From Pseudomonas sp. Seg1 (lineage in GTDB: Bacteria > Pseudomonadota > Gammaproteobacteria > Pseudomonadales > Pseudomonadaceae), in contig NZ_AP021903.1 in the NCBI RefSeq assembly GCF_018326005.1, forward strand, positions 801,001 to 865,000: a stretch of 64,000 nucleotides of DNA, in the 5' to 3' direction. The translations under genes and the position numbers were made by a program. Shown piece after piece: positions 7,275-17,163 of this stretch. How positions within the stretch are numbered: position 1 is the first letter of the stretch; every line of letters begins with the position of its first letter. The notes beneath the pieces were generated by a model. That model saw only the letters and a program-made list of their open reading frames with translations. It was not told where the DNA came from and ran no database searches.

Positions 7275-9263
7275 ATGTCGCCTCGTTCGCAATTCAACGG
7301 CCCGGCCCGGCAGCGCGGGGCGATCGGTCTGATGGCGGCGCTGACCCTGGGCCTGGCCTTGGTGTGCATGGTCCTGGTGGTCGACAGCGGCCGTTTGTAC
7401 ATGGAGCAACGCCGTTTGCAGCGGGTGGTCGACGTTGCCGCGCTGGAGGCGGTATCGCGCGGTGGCGATTGCCTGTCAGGTGCCAGCGCCAACGCTTACG
7501 CTACCGCCAGTGCGGCGCGCAACAGTTTCACCGTGGGCCAGGGGGCGACCCTTGTCGTGACCTGCGGTACCGTGCAAACCGGTGCCAACAACCTGCGCGC
7601 CTTCGCCGCCGATGCCAGCAAGAAAGAAGCCATCAGCGTGGTCGCCACCCGGGTCGTGCCCAGCAGTGTGGCTGCGGCGCTGTACGGGTTGTTTTCGCCG
7701 GGCAGCGTTTCGCCCACCACTCGCCTGGGCGCCACCGCCGTCGGCGCCTCCTCGATTCTGCCCCCGCAGGCGCAATTGACCATCGGCACCACGCTGGCCA
7801 CCGTCGATGCGAGCAAGTCGGCGCTCCTCAACTCGGTATGGGGGGGCATGCTCGGTGGCAGCCTCAACCTCAGCGTTGCTGGCTGGCAGGGGCTGCTGGA
7901 CGCCAATATCAACCTGCTCAGTTACCTCAATCAACTGGCGCTCGATGTCAATGTCGATGCTGGCAACTACACCCAACTGTTGAGCAAGAACATCCAGATC
8001 GGCCAACTGATCGACACCGCCATCACCGTGCTGACCAAGGGTGGCACCACCACCAGTGTCGCGGTCAACGGCCTGCTCGGGTTGAAGGCCGTGGTCGGCA
8101 GCACTGAAGTGGCGCTGGGCAAATTGCTACAGTTGCAGACCGGTGCCACGTCTGCCGCGCTCAATGCCAATCTGCAAGTGTTCCAGCTGCTTGAGGCCGT
8201 CGTGCAGGTGGCCAACAGTCAGAACGCGCTGAGCGCGACGGTGCCGTTGAGCATTCCGGGGCTGGTCAATGGCTCGGTCAAAGTCAAAGTCATTCAGCCG
8301 CCGCAATTGTCGGCCGTGGGCAACCCGATGCTGGCCAAGGCCGACCCCATGGGTGCCAACCGGATTTACGTGAAAACCGCGCAGGTGCGCACGTTGATCT
8401 CGCTGAACCTGCCGGTGCTGTCCGGCGTCGCCGGGCTGGCCAGCGCCATCGTCAGTACGCCGCTGGTGGGCGGATTGACGGATACACTGAACAACCTGTT
8501 GCACCTGAACATTGCCGGTACGCTGAACTCGTTGTTTTGCACGCTCGGTGGCACCTGTCAGCGCACGGACCTGAAGATTCTGTCGACGTCGAGCATCGAC
8601 ATTCTCCTGGAAGCTTCGGCCGCCGACAGCCATGTAACCGATTACAACTGCTTGAGCGATGCGACCAAAAGCCTGACCACCCAGACCAACTCCTCACTGG
8701 TCAAACTCAAGGTCGGCAAGATCGACGCGACCAATGCGTTTTCATCCTCGGCAGACGTCACGGTGCAGCCGCTGGCGTTGATCGATGTCGGCGTCATCAC
8801 CTGCACCATTCCACTGCTGGGCCTGGGCTCGGCCACTTGCGATCCCAACTCGCGCAAGCCGTTTTACGGTGGCGGTCTCGGCGTGATGGTGGACACCTCG
8901 GTGGCCAGTACCCAGAACATCCACACCTACAACCAGCCACCGGAAATCAAGCAACCGCCGCTGAACTACAGCTTCGGTACACAAGGCGTGGTCAATAGCC
9001 TGAAAGGCACGTTGAGCGGGGTTCAGGTGCAAGCCTACAAACCCACCGGTTCGAGCCTGCTGGGCGGTTTGCTCACCACCACTGCGGATGTCCTGGCTGG
9101 CGTCAACAACACGCTGGGCGTGGTCATCGACAACTTGCTCAGCCCGGTGCTTGACCCGATTCTCGACAGTTTGCTCGCCAACCTCGGCATCACCCTGAAC
9201 AAGGTCGATGTCGGCGCCAACCTCAGTTGTCGACCGCCCGGCCAGCCGACCCTGGTGATTTAA
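7275..9263 (+). CDS. tadG: TadG-like Flp pilus assembly protein / large minor pseudopilin
   Basis: 662-aa protein with a single N-terminal membrane helix (GLMAALTLGLALVCMVLVVDSGRLYMEQRRLQRVVDVAAL, ~20-60), the TadG/TadE-type N-domain that anchors minor pseudopilins. A long Ser/Thr/Leu-rich extracytoplasmic region follows, with four or more Cys (CLS, CGT, FCTLGGTC, DYNC, CTIP, SCRPP). The start at 7275 is chosen because AAAGGAG lies 6 nt upstream; the longer open frame runs back through a REP pair. I see no vWA MIDAS motif. It is convergent with pprA, overlapping by 4 bp. Tad role is inferred from position and N-domain. Confidence 0.8.
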   Translation: MSPRSQFNGPARQRGAIGLMAALTLGLALVCMVLVVDSGRLYMEQRRLQRVVDVAALEAVSRGGDCLSGASANAYATASAARNSFTVGQGATLVVTCGTVQTGANNLRAFAADASKKEAISVVATRVVPSSVAAALYGLFSPGSVSPTTRLGATAVGASSILPPQAQLTIGTTLATVDASKSALLNSVWGGMLGGSLNLSVAGWQGLLDANINLLSYLNQLALDVNVDAGNYTQLLSKNIQIGQLIDTAITVLTKGGTTTSVAVNGLLGLKAVVGSTEVALGKLLQLQTGATSAALNANLQVFQLLEAVVQVANSQNALSATVPLSIPGLVNGSVKVKVIQPPQLSAVGNPMLAKADPMGANRIYVKTAQVRTLISLNLPVLSGVAGLASAIVSTPLVGGLTDTLNNLLHLNIAGTLNSLFCTLGGTCQRTDLKILSTSSIDILLEASAADSHVTDYNCLSDATKSLTTQTNSSLVKLKVGKIDATNAFSSSADVTVQPLALIDVGVITCTIPLLGLGSATCDPNSRKPFYGGGLGVMVDTSVASTQNIHTYNQPPEIKQPPLNYSFGTQGVVNSLKGTLSGVQVQAYKPTGSSLLGGLLTTTADVLAGVNNTLGVVIDNLLSPVLDPILDSLLANLGITLNKVDVGANLSCRPPGQPTLVI

Positions 9264-11995
9264 TCGTTGAGCGCGATCGGCAGCTCGATACAGAACTGAG
9301 CACCTTCGTCGCCATTGCGCACACTCAGGCGTCCGCCCATGTTGTCGATGATGCCGTAACTCACCGACAAGCCCAGACCGGTGCCGACGCCGACCGGTTT
9401 GGTGGTGAAGAACGGCTCGAAAATGCGCTCCAGCAGACGCGGATCAATGCCGCCGCCGTTGTCCTCGACCCACAACCGCACCACGTGCTCATCGCACTCG
9501 GCACGCACGGCGATCCACGGTTGGAAGTCGCGATCCGCCTCGCGCTTGCCGAGCAAGGCATCGCGCGCATTGACCATCAGATTGATCAGCACTTGTTCGA
9601 GTTGATCGACATAGCCGCGCACCTGAACCTGAAACTCCGCCTCGTTGACCCGCAGCTCGACACCTTTGCCACGCAGCCCTTCCGCTAACAGCGACAGCGT
9701 GCCTTCAATGGCATCGAGGGGGTTGAACGGATGCTGTTCGATTTCCGAGCGGCGGCCGAACACGCGCATGTGATCCACCACCCGTGCCGCCCGTTGCACT
9801 TGCGCGTCGATGCGATTGAGCTTGTCGGTCAAATAGTCGATCTGCACATCGCCGTTGCCCAGACGCTTGAGCACATTGACGATGGCCATGCGCATCACGT
9901 TCAGCGGCTGGTTGATTTCGTGGGCGAGACCGGTGGCCATTTCGCCGAGGGTGGCCATTTTTGCGCTTTGCGTCAGCTGCTGCTGGGAGCGCCGCACCTC
10001 GGTGTTGTCGCGTCCCACCGCTTGCACCTCGATCAGGCGACCTTGCTCATCAAACACTCCACGATCCGACCAGACCCACCACGCGTGCTCGCGACCGGGC
10101 AGGCGCAAATTGATTTCGGCGCTGCTCACCGGCTGTTCCGGGGTCAATTGCGCCAGGCGCTGGATGAAGGCTTCGCGCTGTTCGTCGGACATCCAGCCGC
10201 CCAGATTCACGCCGGGCAATTGCTCGGGCAGGCATTCCAGATACGTCGCCAACGGCCGGTTGCCGAAGGTCAGTGTCAGGTCCGGGCGGTAGCGGCAAAT
10301 CATCGCCGGCGAGTCTTCCACCAGAATCCGGTAACGCTCTTCGCTGGCCTTGACCTGTTCGGCGGCGAGGGTCGCTTCGGTGACGTCCAGCCACAATCCC
10401 ACCGCTTCTACGGGCAGGCCGAGATCGTCACGCAGCAGCTTGGCTTCGTCGAGCAGCCAGTGCGCATTGCCCTGACGGTCGAGCACGCGATAGCGCGTGC
10501 TCACCGAACCTTCGCGCAGCAACTGGCGTGTGCGTTCGAAATAGCGCGGGCGGTCTTCGGGATGGACGTGTTCGACCAGCCGCCCGTTGTCGCAATCAGC
10601 GAGATTCCAGCCGAGCAACGGTTGCAGACTGGCGCTGAAAAACGTCGGTTGCAGCGCGCCTTCGACATAGCGCTGCACATAGATCACGGCAGGGGCACTG
10701 GCGATCAGATTGTCCAGCCGCGCGTGGGCGGCGGCAGCCTGTTGCTGCTGATTCTTGATGTCGCTGATGTCGAGCATGAAGCCCACCAAGCGGCGCTCGG
10801 CACCGATGCCCAGCGAGCGACCCTGCAAGCGATACCACAATGGCAACGGCTGATCGCTGGATTGCAGGCGCACACACAATTCCAGTGGCGTGCCTTCGTC
10901 CTGCAAGGCTTGCAGATGGCTGCGCAGCTCATCGCGGTCGGCGGGATGCACCTGAGTGAACCAGTCCTGAATCGGTAGCCGCTCGGTTGGCAAACCCAGG
11001 CTGGCGGCCAGCGCCGGGGCCAGTTGGACTTCGGCGCTGTCGCTGCTGACCTCCCACCAACCGGTGCCGAGCAGCGCTTGCAGCACGTCAAGGCGTTCCA
11101 GTTGCTGGTGATGGCGATGCTCGCGCAGGCGCTCCAGTAACGGCGCGGCCACGGCAGCGGCCAACAGCAGCCAGTCGTGATCGTTCAGATCCGGTGCCTG
11201 TTGCTGTGCGTTATAACTGGCGCAGAGCAACCACGCCGCGACGCCCTGCGCGTCGCGGTAGGGCACGGCGAAACCTGCGTGCGGGCCGAACAGCGCGCTC
11301 AGGCGCGGTTGTTCGCTGGCCAGCAAACGTTGCGGCAAGGCGCCGTTGAGACTGTCGAGGCCAGTGCCCAGACGCTGCTGATCACGCCATATCTGCGGTG
11401 CCTGCAACGCGGCGTAATGCTGGTGAACCTGCCAGCCCTGGCCTTGCTCATCGAGCAGTGCCACCGCCAGACAAGGGATGTGCAAATGCTGACTCAGGCG
11501 TTGGAGCTGTTCGCCCAGTACCTCGGGCAAGCGGGCGAGGCTGCCCAGGCGCAACTGATCGCGAACCTGCGTGGCCAACAACTGGCATTGCTCGCGACTG
11601 CGGGTCTGCCGCCGTTCGCCGAGCAGGTCGCCGATGTCGAGCAATTGCAGCAACCAGCCGTCACCTTGCGCCTGCACCCAGCCGCGTAAATGCAGCGGCG
11701 GACCGGCGAGGCTGAAAAAATCCAGGTCGAGCAACTGACCTTGCCAGTCGGCGGGCCTGCCCTCCAGCGCGAGGCTGCTGTGCGGCAACACATACTCCAG
11801 CAACGGCGCGGGATGGCTGGTGGACATCCGCTGCGCGAGTACATGGCGCAGCGGCCCGCTCAGATGAAGGACCTGGCCATCGCCATCCAGATGCAGTTGC
11901 AGGCCGACGCTCGGCACCACAGGGTTGTCCAGCGGCTGGACCGCTTCGGGGTGTCGATTGAGCAGGCGACCGAACAGCTTGTCACCGGAACTCAA
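9260..11995 (-). CDS. pprA: Sensor histidine kinase PprA
   Basis: ~911-aa soluble sensor kinase of the PprA-PprB system that controls Flp/Tad pilus genes in P. aeruginosa. Order: GAF-like region (~150-290), PAS (~305-412, [12 protein letters not shown]), PAS (~424-540, [12 protein letters not shown]), PAS (~552-668), HisKA with phosphorylated His ~692 in [11 protein letters not shown], then ATPase boxes [19 protein letters not shown] and GTGLGLSV. No membrane segment. The likely start is TTG at 11995, overlapping the tadF-like stop (TTGA); no ATG exists for the next ~55 codons, so a rare start coupled to tadF is inferred. The length is close to that of the P. aeruginosa protein. Confidence 0.85.
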   Translation of the reverse strand: MSSGDKLFGRLLNRHPEAVQPLDNPVVPSVGLQLHLDGDGQVLHLSGPLRHVLAQRMSTSHPAPLLEYVLPHSSLALEGRPADWQGQLLDLDFFSLAGPPLHLRGWVQAQGDGWLLQLLDIGDLLGERRQTRSREQCQLLATQVRDQLRLGSLARLPEVLGEQLQRLSQHLHIPCLAVALLDEQGQGWQVHQHYAALQAPQIWRDQQRLGTGLDSLNGALPQRLLASEQPRLSALFGPHAGFAVPYRDAQGVAAWLLCASYNAQQQAPDLNDHDWLLLAAAVAAPLLERLREHRHHQQLERLDVLQALLGTGWWEVSSDSAEVQLAPALAASLGLPTERLPIQDWFTQVHPADRDELRSHLQALQDEGTPLELCVRLQSSDQPLPLWYRLQGRSLGIGAERRLVGFMLDISDIKNQQQQAAAAHARLDNLIASAPAVIYVQRYVEGALQPTFFSASLQPLLGWNLADCDNGRLVEHVHPEDRPRYFERTRQLLREGSVSTRYRVLDRQGNAHWLLDEAKLLRDDLGLPVEAVGLWLDVTEATLAAEQVKASEERYRILVEDSPAMICRYRPDLTLTFGNRPLATYLECLPEQLPGVNLGGWMSDEQREAFIQRLAQLTPEQPVSSAEINLRLPGREHAWWVWSDRGVFDEQGRLIEVQAVGRDNTEVRRSQQQLTQSAKMATLGEMATGLAHEINQPLNVMRMAIVNVLKRLGNGDVQIDYLTDKLNRIDAQVQRAARVVDHMRVFGRRSEIEQHPFNPLDAIEGTLSLLAEGLRGKGVELRVNEAEFQVQVRGYVDQLEQVLINLMVNARDALLGKREADRDFQPWIAVRAECDEHVVRLWVEDNGGGIDPRLLERIFEPFFTTKPVGVGTGLGLSVSYGIIDNMGGRLSVRNGDEGAQFCIELPIALND

Positions 11996-12432
11996 AATTG
12001 CAGGCTCGACGAGGCGCGTAGCGTCGCGGGCAGGCGCGGTACCGAACCGATGCCCGGCAACACCAGAAACGGCAGTGCCTGATTCAATTTGCTGGTGGGA
12101 TAGTTGATGGTCACGGTCAGCACGCCGCCGGTATAGGTGATGGTGCTGTCCGAGGCGGCGTTGAAGTTCAAGGCGCCAGGCAGCCATGCCAATTGCCGGG
12201 TCAGCTCGGTTCTGGCAGTGGCCGTGACGGCGGCGGGGTAATTGGCGGTGGCCGGATCAAGTGCCACGCTGCGGCGCACGGCTTCGGCCGTCGATTCATT
12301 GAACGACTGCATCAGCAACAGCGGCAGGCTGTAGCTGACCAAGCCATAAAACACGGCAAAAAAGACGATGAACACCAAGGCGAATTCGATGGCGACAGCG
12401 CCTTTTTGCTTGCGGGGGAGGCCGGATTTCAT
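11992..12432 (-). CDS. tadF: TadF/TadE-like minor pseudopilin
   Basis: 146-aa protein with the TadE/TadF N-domain: short basic leader (MKSGLPRKQKG), then AVAIEFALVFIVFFAVFYGLVSYSLPLLLMQSF, with the Glu characteristic of type IVb pseudopilins (G-AVAIE). Such proteins are processed by the prepilin peptidase, encoded divergently 75 bp away (fppA), and take part in pilus assembly. The ATG at 12432 is preferred over a GTG at 12456. Its stop overlaps the proposed TTG start of pprA. Confidence 0.85.
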   Translation of the reverse strand: MKSGLPRKQKGAVAIEFALVFIVFFAVFYGLVSYSLPLLLMQSFNESTAEAVRRSVALDPATANYPAAVTATARTELTRQLAWLPGALNFNAASDSTITYTGGVLTVTINYPTSKLNQALPFLVLPGIGSVPRLPATLRASSSLQF

Positions 12433-12507
12433 GAGTGCGTCTACCCTGACAATCACTACGTAATATCAGCATAGAATCATTCGGCCAAAACGGACGTTTT
12501 TTACCGC

Positions 12508-12978
12508 ATGCACAGCTTTGTCCTACTGATCTGGCTGACACTTTGTGCGGCGCAGGATGCCCGCCAGCGGCATATCGGCAACGGCCTGACCCTGGGGGTG
12601 GGCGGGCTGGCGCTGGGATACTTGTTGCTCACCGGCCACACCTGGCTCGGCGCCGACATGGCGCAAGCAGGCTGGGCAGTGCTGCTGGCCGTGGTGCTTT
12701 CTGTTCCTGGTTATATCCTGAAACGTTTTGGCGCCGGCGATGTGAAATTAATGACAGCCTTGGCGCTTGCGACGGACGGTACGCTGCTGCTCGGCGCGTT
12801 CATCGGTGCAGCATTGTCCAGCGCCCTGTGGATCCTGCTGGTGCCAAAACTCTGGCTGCATATGAGTCAAGGGCTTAGAGAACGTCTTCGATATCTAGGG
12901 CCAGACAAGTCAAAAAAGCTGCCATTTGCACCGTTCGTGCTAATCGGAACAATCCTGACTTTGCTTTGGATCCATTAG
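12508..12978 (+). CDS. fppA: Type IVb prepilin peptidase FppA (TadV/CpaA family)
   Basis: 156-aa inner-membrane aspartic protease (A24A) that cleaves and methylates the Flp prepilin. Catalytic Asp residues are visible at D17 (AAQDARQRHIGN) and D78 in the GxGD motif (FGAGDVKLM). About four membrane segments; the short form lacking the N-terminal methylase domain of PilD is normal for FppA. No strong Shine-Dalgarno before the ATG. Shares a short 75-bp divergent promoter region with tadF. Confidence 0.92.
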   Translation: MHSFVLLIWLTLCAAQDARQRHIGNGLTLGVGGLALGYLLLTGHTWLGADMAQAGWAVLLAVVLSVPGYILKRFGAGDVKLMTALALATDGTLLLGAFIGAALSSALWILLVPKLWLHMSQGLRERLRYLGPDKSKKLPFAPFVLIGTILTLLWIH

Positions 12979-13102
12979 TCGCCGCATGCCACTACTGCTA
13001 TGTACATAGTCGGAAAGTGCGTCTACTTTCAAATCAACGTTGTACAGCTTCGCGCTGTCAGTACAGGAACGGTCAGCCTTTGGCCTGGGCATGGAGTGGC
13101 AA

Positions 13103-13876
13103 GTGAACAAGCTTACGTCTGCGGTAAAGGTGCTGGTGGTCGACGATCAGCCGCTGATTGTCGAGGAACTCTGCGAATTCATCGAAAGCAGCGGCTACCG
13201 TTGCGTGCCTTGCGAATCGAGCAAGCAGGCGATCGAACAATTCGTCGAAGACTCCGCCATCGGCCTGGTCCTGTGTGACCTGCATATGCCGGACATGGAC
13301 GGCATTCAACTGGTGCAGGAACTGCAACGGCTGGCGGGCAAGCATCGCGTGTTCGAAGCCATCATGCTCACCGGTCGCGCCGACAAACAGGACGTGATCA
13401 AAGCCTTGCGCGCCGGGATCGCCGACTACTACCAGAAACCGATTGATCTGGACGAACTGCTCGAAGGTCTGCAACGCCAGGAAGTGGCATTGCAGGAACG
13501 GCAGAAAACCCTGCAATTGGGCCATCTGAATCAGAAGCTGCAATACCTCTCCGAGTCGATCGACGATCTCTACCAGGACCTCGACAAAGTTCGCCGTGGC
13601 CCCGCGCCTGCAAGTGACGATACGTCGGCTGAGCTGGAAGGCGTGGAGATACCGGCGATTTTCAATCAGCTGTCGCCACGTCAGCTCGACGTCGCAAGGT
13701 TGGTGGGCAAGGGCCAGACCAACTATCAGATCGCCTGTGAATTGGGCATTACCGAGAACACGGTAAAGCTCTATGTCTCGCAAGTGCTGCGTCTGACGCA
13801 CATGCACAACCGCACCCAGTTGGCCCTGGCGTTGTCACCCGGCAACTCGGGACGGCAACGGGTGACCGCGCACTGA
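13103..13876 (+). CDS. pprB: Response regulator PprB
   Basis: 257-aa NarL-type response regulator, the partner of PprA and activator of Flp pilus genes in P. aeruginosa. Receiver domain ~8-125 with VLVVDDQP, phospho-Asp ~59 in LCDLHMPDMDG, Thr in MLTGRAD and Lys in YYQKPID. A predicted coiled segment (~130-180) leads to a LuxR-type HTH at the C-terminus (LSPRQLDVARLVGKGQTNYQIACELGIT). The GTG at 13103 has GGAG 6 nt upstream; an in-frame ATG at 13091 is the alternative start. Confidence 0.9.
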   Translation: MNKLTSAVKVLVVDDQPLIVEELCEFIESSGYRCVPCESSKQAIEQFVEDSAIGLVLCDLHMPDMDGIQLVQELQRLAGKHRVFEAIMLTGRADKQDVIKALRAGIADYYQKPIDLDELLEGLQRQEVALQERQKTLQLGHLNQKLQYLSESIDDLYQDLDKVRRGPAPASDDTSAELEGVEIPAIFNQLSPRQLDVARLVGKGQTNYQIACELGITENTVKLYVSQVLRLTHMHNRTQLALALSPGNSGRQRVTAH

Positions 13877-13904
13877 CTTCAACTGACCCCCGCACTCAAC
13901 GGGG

Positions 13905-14321
13905 TCACACCCCGCGAACGCTACTGACCTTGGGCTTGGGAAACAGGTTGTCGAGGGTTTCCAGCAAGCGCACGTGGTAGATCGGCTTACGGAACAGATC
14001 CAGCACCTGCAAGCGCAGCATGTCGCTGACGTCCTCCATGTCCGCATGCCCGGAGGTGACGATCACCGGCAGATGCTGGCGCGAGGTGTGCTCACGCAGG
14101 CGTTTGATCAGCGACATGCCGCTTTCTTCCGGCATGCGCAGATCGGTGATCACCAACGCGATATCGGGATGGCGGGTGAGGTGATGAAGGGCGAGTTTCA
14201 CCGACGTCGCGGTGTGACAGGTGAAGCCTTCGCCCTCCAGCAACTCCGCAAGCTCCAGCAGTGCGTCCTCCTCATCGTCGACGAGGAGCAACTGCTGGCG
14301 TGGAGTGTGTGAGGAGTTCAT
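13905..14321 (-). CDS. Stand-alone receiver-domain response regulator
   Basis: 138-aa protein consisting of one receiver domain: LLLVDDEEDA, phospho-Asp ~60 in VITDLRMPEESG, VIVTSGHAD and the switch Lys in FRKPIYH. It has no output domain, so it probably relays phosphate or acts by protein contact, plausibly with PprA (inference from position). AGGTG lies ~6 nt before the ATG at 14321. It is transcribed in the direction of, and 59 bp after, flp, and converges on pprB. Confidence 0.88.
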   Translation of the reverse strand: MNSSHTPRQQLLLVDDEEDALLELAELLEGEGFTCHTATSVKLALHHLTRHPDIALVITDLRMPEESGMSLIKRLREHTSRQHLPVIVTSGHADMEDVSDMLRLQVLDLFRKPIYHVRLLETLDNLFPKPKVSSVRGV

Positions 14322-14380
14322 AGGCAACACCTGCAATGGACTGAGTGCTGACGGTAGAACCCAATGGCTGCATTGACAAG

Positions 14381-14584
14381 TTATCCGCCGAGCGCGGTCT
14401 GGATCTGGGTCAGAATCGCGGTGACACGAGTGCCGATGCCCGAACCGAACGCGGCAATCACCAGCGCCACCAGACCGACCACCAACGCGTACTCGATGGC
14501 GGACGCGCCTTCAGTGTCTTTGGTCAGACCTTTGAAAAATGTGGTCGTGGATTTGATCTTTTGAACAATGAGGGAATACGACAT
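14381..14584 (-). CDS. flp: Flp type IVb pilin
   Basis: 67-aa major prepilin of the Flp pilus. The leader MSYSLIVQKIKSTTTFFKGLTKDTEG is cleaved after Gly26; the mature form starts ASAIEYALVVGLVALVIAAF with the diagnostic Glu-Tyr pair (+5/+6). AGGAGA lies 7 nt upstream of the ATG. It is divergent from rcpC across a 338-bp gap and is followed on its strand by the single-receiver gene. Confidence 0.95.
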   Translation of the reverse strand: MSYSLIVQKIKSTTTFFKGLTKDTEGASAIEYALVVGLVALVIAAFGSGIGTRVTAILTQIQTALGG

Positions 14585-14922
14585 GAGAATTCTCCTTGAG
14601 CACGCCAGGTGTTGCGCGTTCGCAACATGATTTCCCTGTGCCAGCATCAGCATTGTCGGCATTTCTCGAGCCTACAACTGTAAGAACGGATTAACCCTAA
14701 AGTAGTAGGGGGCCGATTCACGGCATAAAACGACATTTGGCGCTTCAGGCCTCTACTTTCGTTGGATATTTCCGCCTTCGTAATGGCGTTTTGTTCGGGC
14801 TGCGCTACCGTCAAATAGCGAAATAGTTACTTGTTCATAGCTGCCTGATTGCGAAGTTATCTCGTTGAACGTCACGGGTCACTGCAAGAGAGACAAAGCG
14901 CAGCGGGAAAGGGAGAGCCGTC
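14585..14922. promoter_or_regulatory. flp / rcpC divergent intergenic region
   Basis: 338 bp without a gene, which must hold promoters for flp (left) and the rcp-tad operon (right). It is AT-richer than its surroundings. Visible elements are a ccctaaagtagtaggg dyad around 14695-14710 and the heptamer CTACTTT on both strands (14699-14705 minus, 14753-14759 plus). The same heptamer lies upstream of pprB at 13023-13029. A PprB-binding role is speculative. Confidence 0.45.
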
Positions 14923-15870
14923 ATGAACAGTCGCGTCACCTTGGGTCTGGCCGGGTTGTTCCTGGCAGGCGCCATCATTGCCGGATATTGGGGGCTGACA
15001 TTGAGCCGGCCATCAGTGGCCGAACCGGTCGCTGCACCTGCCGTGGTGCCGGTCGTACCGCCCGCCGCCAAGGCCGAACCCGTGGAAGACCCCACACGCC
15101 AACCCGTCGTTGTGCTGCTGCGGGACATTGCACCCTTCGTGAAAATCACTGCGGCTGACATTGCCGTGGAAAAACTGCGCACTGCACCCGCCGGTAGTCT
15201 GGGCAACGTCGATCAAGTGATCGGCCGCACGCCGTGGCGGCCCTTGAGTGCCGGCAGCTGGTTGAATGAAGAGAGCTTCGAGCCGGGCAGCCAACTGGCA
15301 CGGATGATTCGCCCCGGTGAGCGCGCACTGGCCGTGGCGGTGGATGAGGTGATCAATGTCGGCGGGCAATTGGCGCCCGGCGATTACGTCGATGTGCTGC
15401 TGTTTCTGCGCAAGGACGAAAGCAATCCACAGGCCTCGGCGCAACTGGTGGTTCCGGCGGTGCGAGTGCTCGTGGTCGGCAGCCAGAGCGGCCTGACCAA
15501 CGACGGCCAGCCAAGCAGCCCCGCGCGCAGTGACGACGAACGATTGAAACAGGAACAGCAACGCATGGCCGCACGCAGCGTGGTGCTGGCCGTGCCTGAG
15601 CCGTTGCTCAACCGCTTGATGCTGGCCTCCGGCGCCGGGGTGTTGCGCTTGGCAGTGCGCAGCGCCGATGAGCAACAACTGGCGAAATACTGGGCTGGCG
15701 AAAACGATGTCGCCACCCGTCTCGACACGCCGCGCCGCGACCTGCTCGAGTTCAGCCAGTTGTCTCTGGCAGCACCGCCAAAACCACTCGCTGTGGCCGG
15801 ACAACCGACGGCGCGCAAACCCACCGTGGAAGTCATCCGCGGTGCCGAAAACGCTCAACCCACTCCCTGA
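14923..15870 (+). CDS. rcpC: Flp pilus assembly protein RcpC (CpaB family)
   Basis: 315-aa periplasmic protein with an N-terminal membrane anchor (GLAGLFLAGAIIAGYWGLTL), a Pro-rich linker and a SAF domain (~65-130, VVVLLRDIAPFVKITAADI), followed by a CpaB C-domain (GERALAVAVDEVINVGGQLAPGDYVDVLL). It is thought to help the RcpA secretin assemble. GGGAGAG precedes the ATG. First gene of the rcpC-rcpA-tadZABCD operon, 21 bp before rcpA. Confidence 0.93.
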   Translation: MNSRVTLGLAGLFLAGAIIAGYWGLTLSRPSVAEPVAAPAVVPVVPPAAKAEPVEDPTRQPVVVLLRDIAPFVKITAADIAVEKLRTAPAGSLGNVDQVIGRTPWRPLSAGSWLNEESFEPGSQLARMIRPGERALAVAVDEVINVGGQLAPGDYVDVLLFLRKDESNPQASAQLVVPAVRVLVVGSQSGLTNDGQPSSPARSDDERLKQEQQRMAARSVVLAVPEPLLNRLMLASGAGVLRLAVRSADEQQLAKYWAGENDVATRLDTPRRDLLEFSQLSLAAPPKPLAVAGQPTARKPTVEVIRGAENAQPTP

Positions 15871-15891
15871 TTCGAGCAAGGACGCCTTTAC

Positions 15892-17163
15892 ATGCGCACA
15901 CGCTTTACGCCCCTGTTCAACGGCTTGTTCCGCGCCTCGCTGCTGAGCGTCGCCTCGATCGGCACGGCCGTTGCCGCCGCGAGCAACTGCGCCGCCCTCG
16001 GTCCGTTGCCGGCGACACTGGAAGTCGGCGAAGGCCTGCAACAGGCGTTGCAATCGCCCGTGGCAATCACTCGGGTGGCGGTGGGCGATCCGAAAATTGC
16101 CGATGTGCGCGTGACCGGCGATCAGGGCATCCTGCTCACCGGCGTCGCGCCCGGCGCCACCACACTGATGATCTGGAGCGCGTGTGCCAGTGCCCCGCGC
16201 CAGAGCATGGTGTTCGTACAAGGCAAGGCGAGTGCGGCGATGAAGGCGGTCTCATTGCCGGCCTCCGACGACCCGAATCTGCCCTCGCAAGTGCAGACCG
16301 ACATTCGCTTCGTCGAAGTCAGCCGCACCAAACTCAAAGAGGCGGGCACCTCGATCTACGGCAAAGGCTCGAACAATTTCCTCTTCGGTGGACCGGGCAC
16401 GGTGCCCAACACCGGGGTCACGCCCGGCGTCGTGCCGCTGAACAATATCGACCCGCGCATCGCGGTGCCGAGCATCCCGCTGGCCAACGACATGTTCAAC
16501 ATCGTCTGGGGCGGCGGCAGCAGCAAATTCCTCGGCATCGTCAACGCACTGGAAGGCAGCGGATTCGCCTACACCCTGGCGCGCCCGAGTCTGGTGGCGT
16601 TGAGCGGGCAGAGCGCAAGTTTCCTCGCCGGCGGTGAAATCCCGATCCCGGTGCCCAGCGCCAACAGCAACAGTTACTCCATCGAATACAAGGAATTCGG
16701 CATCCGCCTGACCCTGACGCCGACGGTGGTCAGCAGTGACCGCATCGCCCTGAAAGTGGCACCCGAAGTCAGCGAGCTGGATTACAACAACGGCGTGACC
16801 ATCGGCGGCACCAAAGTGCCGGCCTTCACCATCCGCCGCACCGACACCAGCATCTCGCTGGCCGATGGCGAGAGTTTTGTGATCAGCGGTTTGATCAGCA
16901 CGCAAAACGCTTCACAGGTGAACAAGTTTCCCGGCTTGGGCGACATACCGGTGCTCGGCGCTTTTTTCCGTAACTCCTCGATCAACCGAGAGGAGCGCGA
17001 GCTGCTGATGATCGTCACCCCGCATCTGGTTCAACCGCTGGCCGTCAACGCACCGTTGCCTTCGCTGCCGGGTGAAAAACTGCGCAACTACGACCCCAAC
17101 TGGTATCGCCTGTACTTCCTCGAAAACGGCAACTTCGATAAACGCAGCGGGTTATCGCAATGA
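15892..17163 (+). CDS. rcpA: Outer-membrane secretin RcpA (CpaC family)
   Basis: 423-aa secretin forming the outer-membrane channel of the Flp pilus. Signal peptide (~1-30, ending AVAAAS), BON-like/N0 domain (~40-120, LPATLEVGEGLQQAL, GDPKIADVRVTG), then the secretin core (~185-400) with AGGEIPIPVP, GIRLTLTPTV, DGESFVISGL and VPVLGAFFRN-like motifs, ending ELLMIVTPHLVQPL. Its stop overlaps the tadZ start by ATGA. Confidence 0.95.
   Translation: MRTRFTPLFNGLFRASLLSVASIGTAVAAASNCAALGPLPATLEVGEGLQQALQSPVAITRVAVGDPKIADVRVTGDQGILLTGVAPGATTLMIWSACASAPRQSMVFVQGKASAAMKAVSLPASDDPNLPSQVQTDIRFVEVSRTKLKEAGTSIYGKGSNNFLFGGPGTVPNTGVTPGVVPLNNIDPRIAVPSIPLANDMFNIVWGGGSSKFLGIVNALEGSGFAYTLARPSLVALSGQSASFLAGGEIPIPVPSANSNSYSIEYKEFGIRLTLTPTVVSSDRIALKVAPEVSELDYNNGVTIGGTKVPAFTIRRTDTSISLADGESFVISGLISTQNASQVNKFPGLGDIPVLGAFFRNSSINREERELLMIVTPHLVQPLAVNAPLPSLPGEKLRNYDPNWYRLYFLENGNFDKRSGLSQ

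Noticed and set aside
15013..16221. Long open frame on the minus strand opposite rcpC and rcpA
   Set aside because: It is antisense to two well-recognised Tad genes, has His/Gln/Arg-rich composition from GC-rich codon shadowing, and has no ribosome-binding site.
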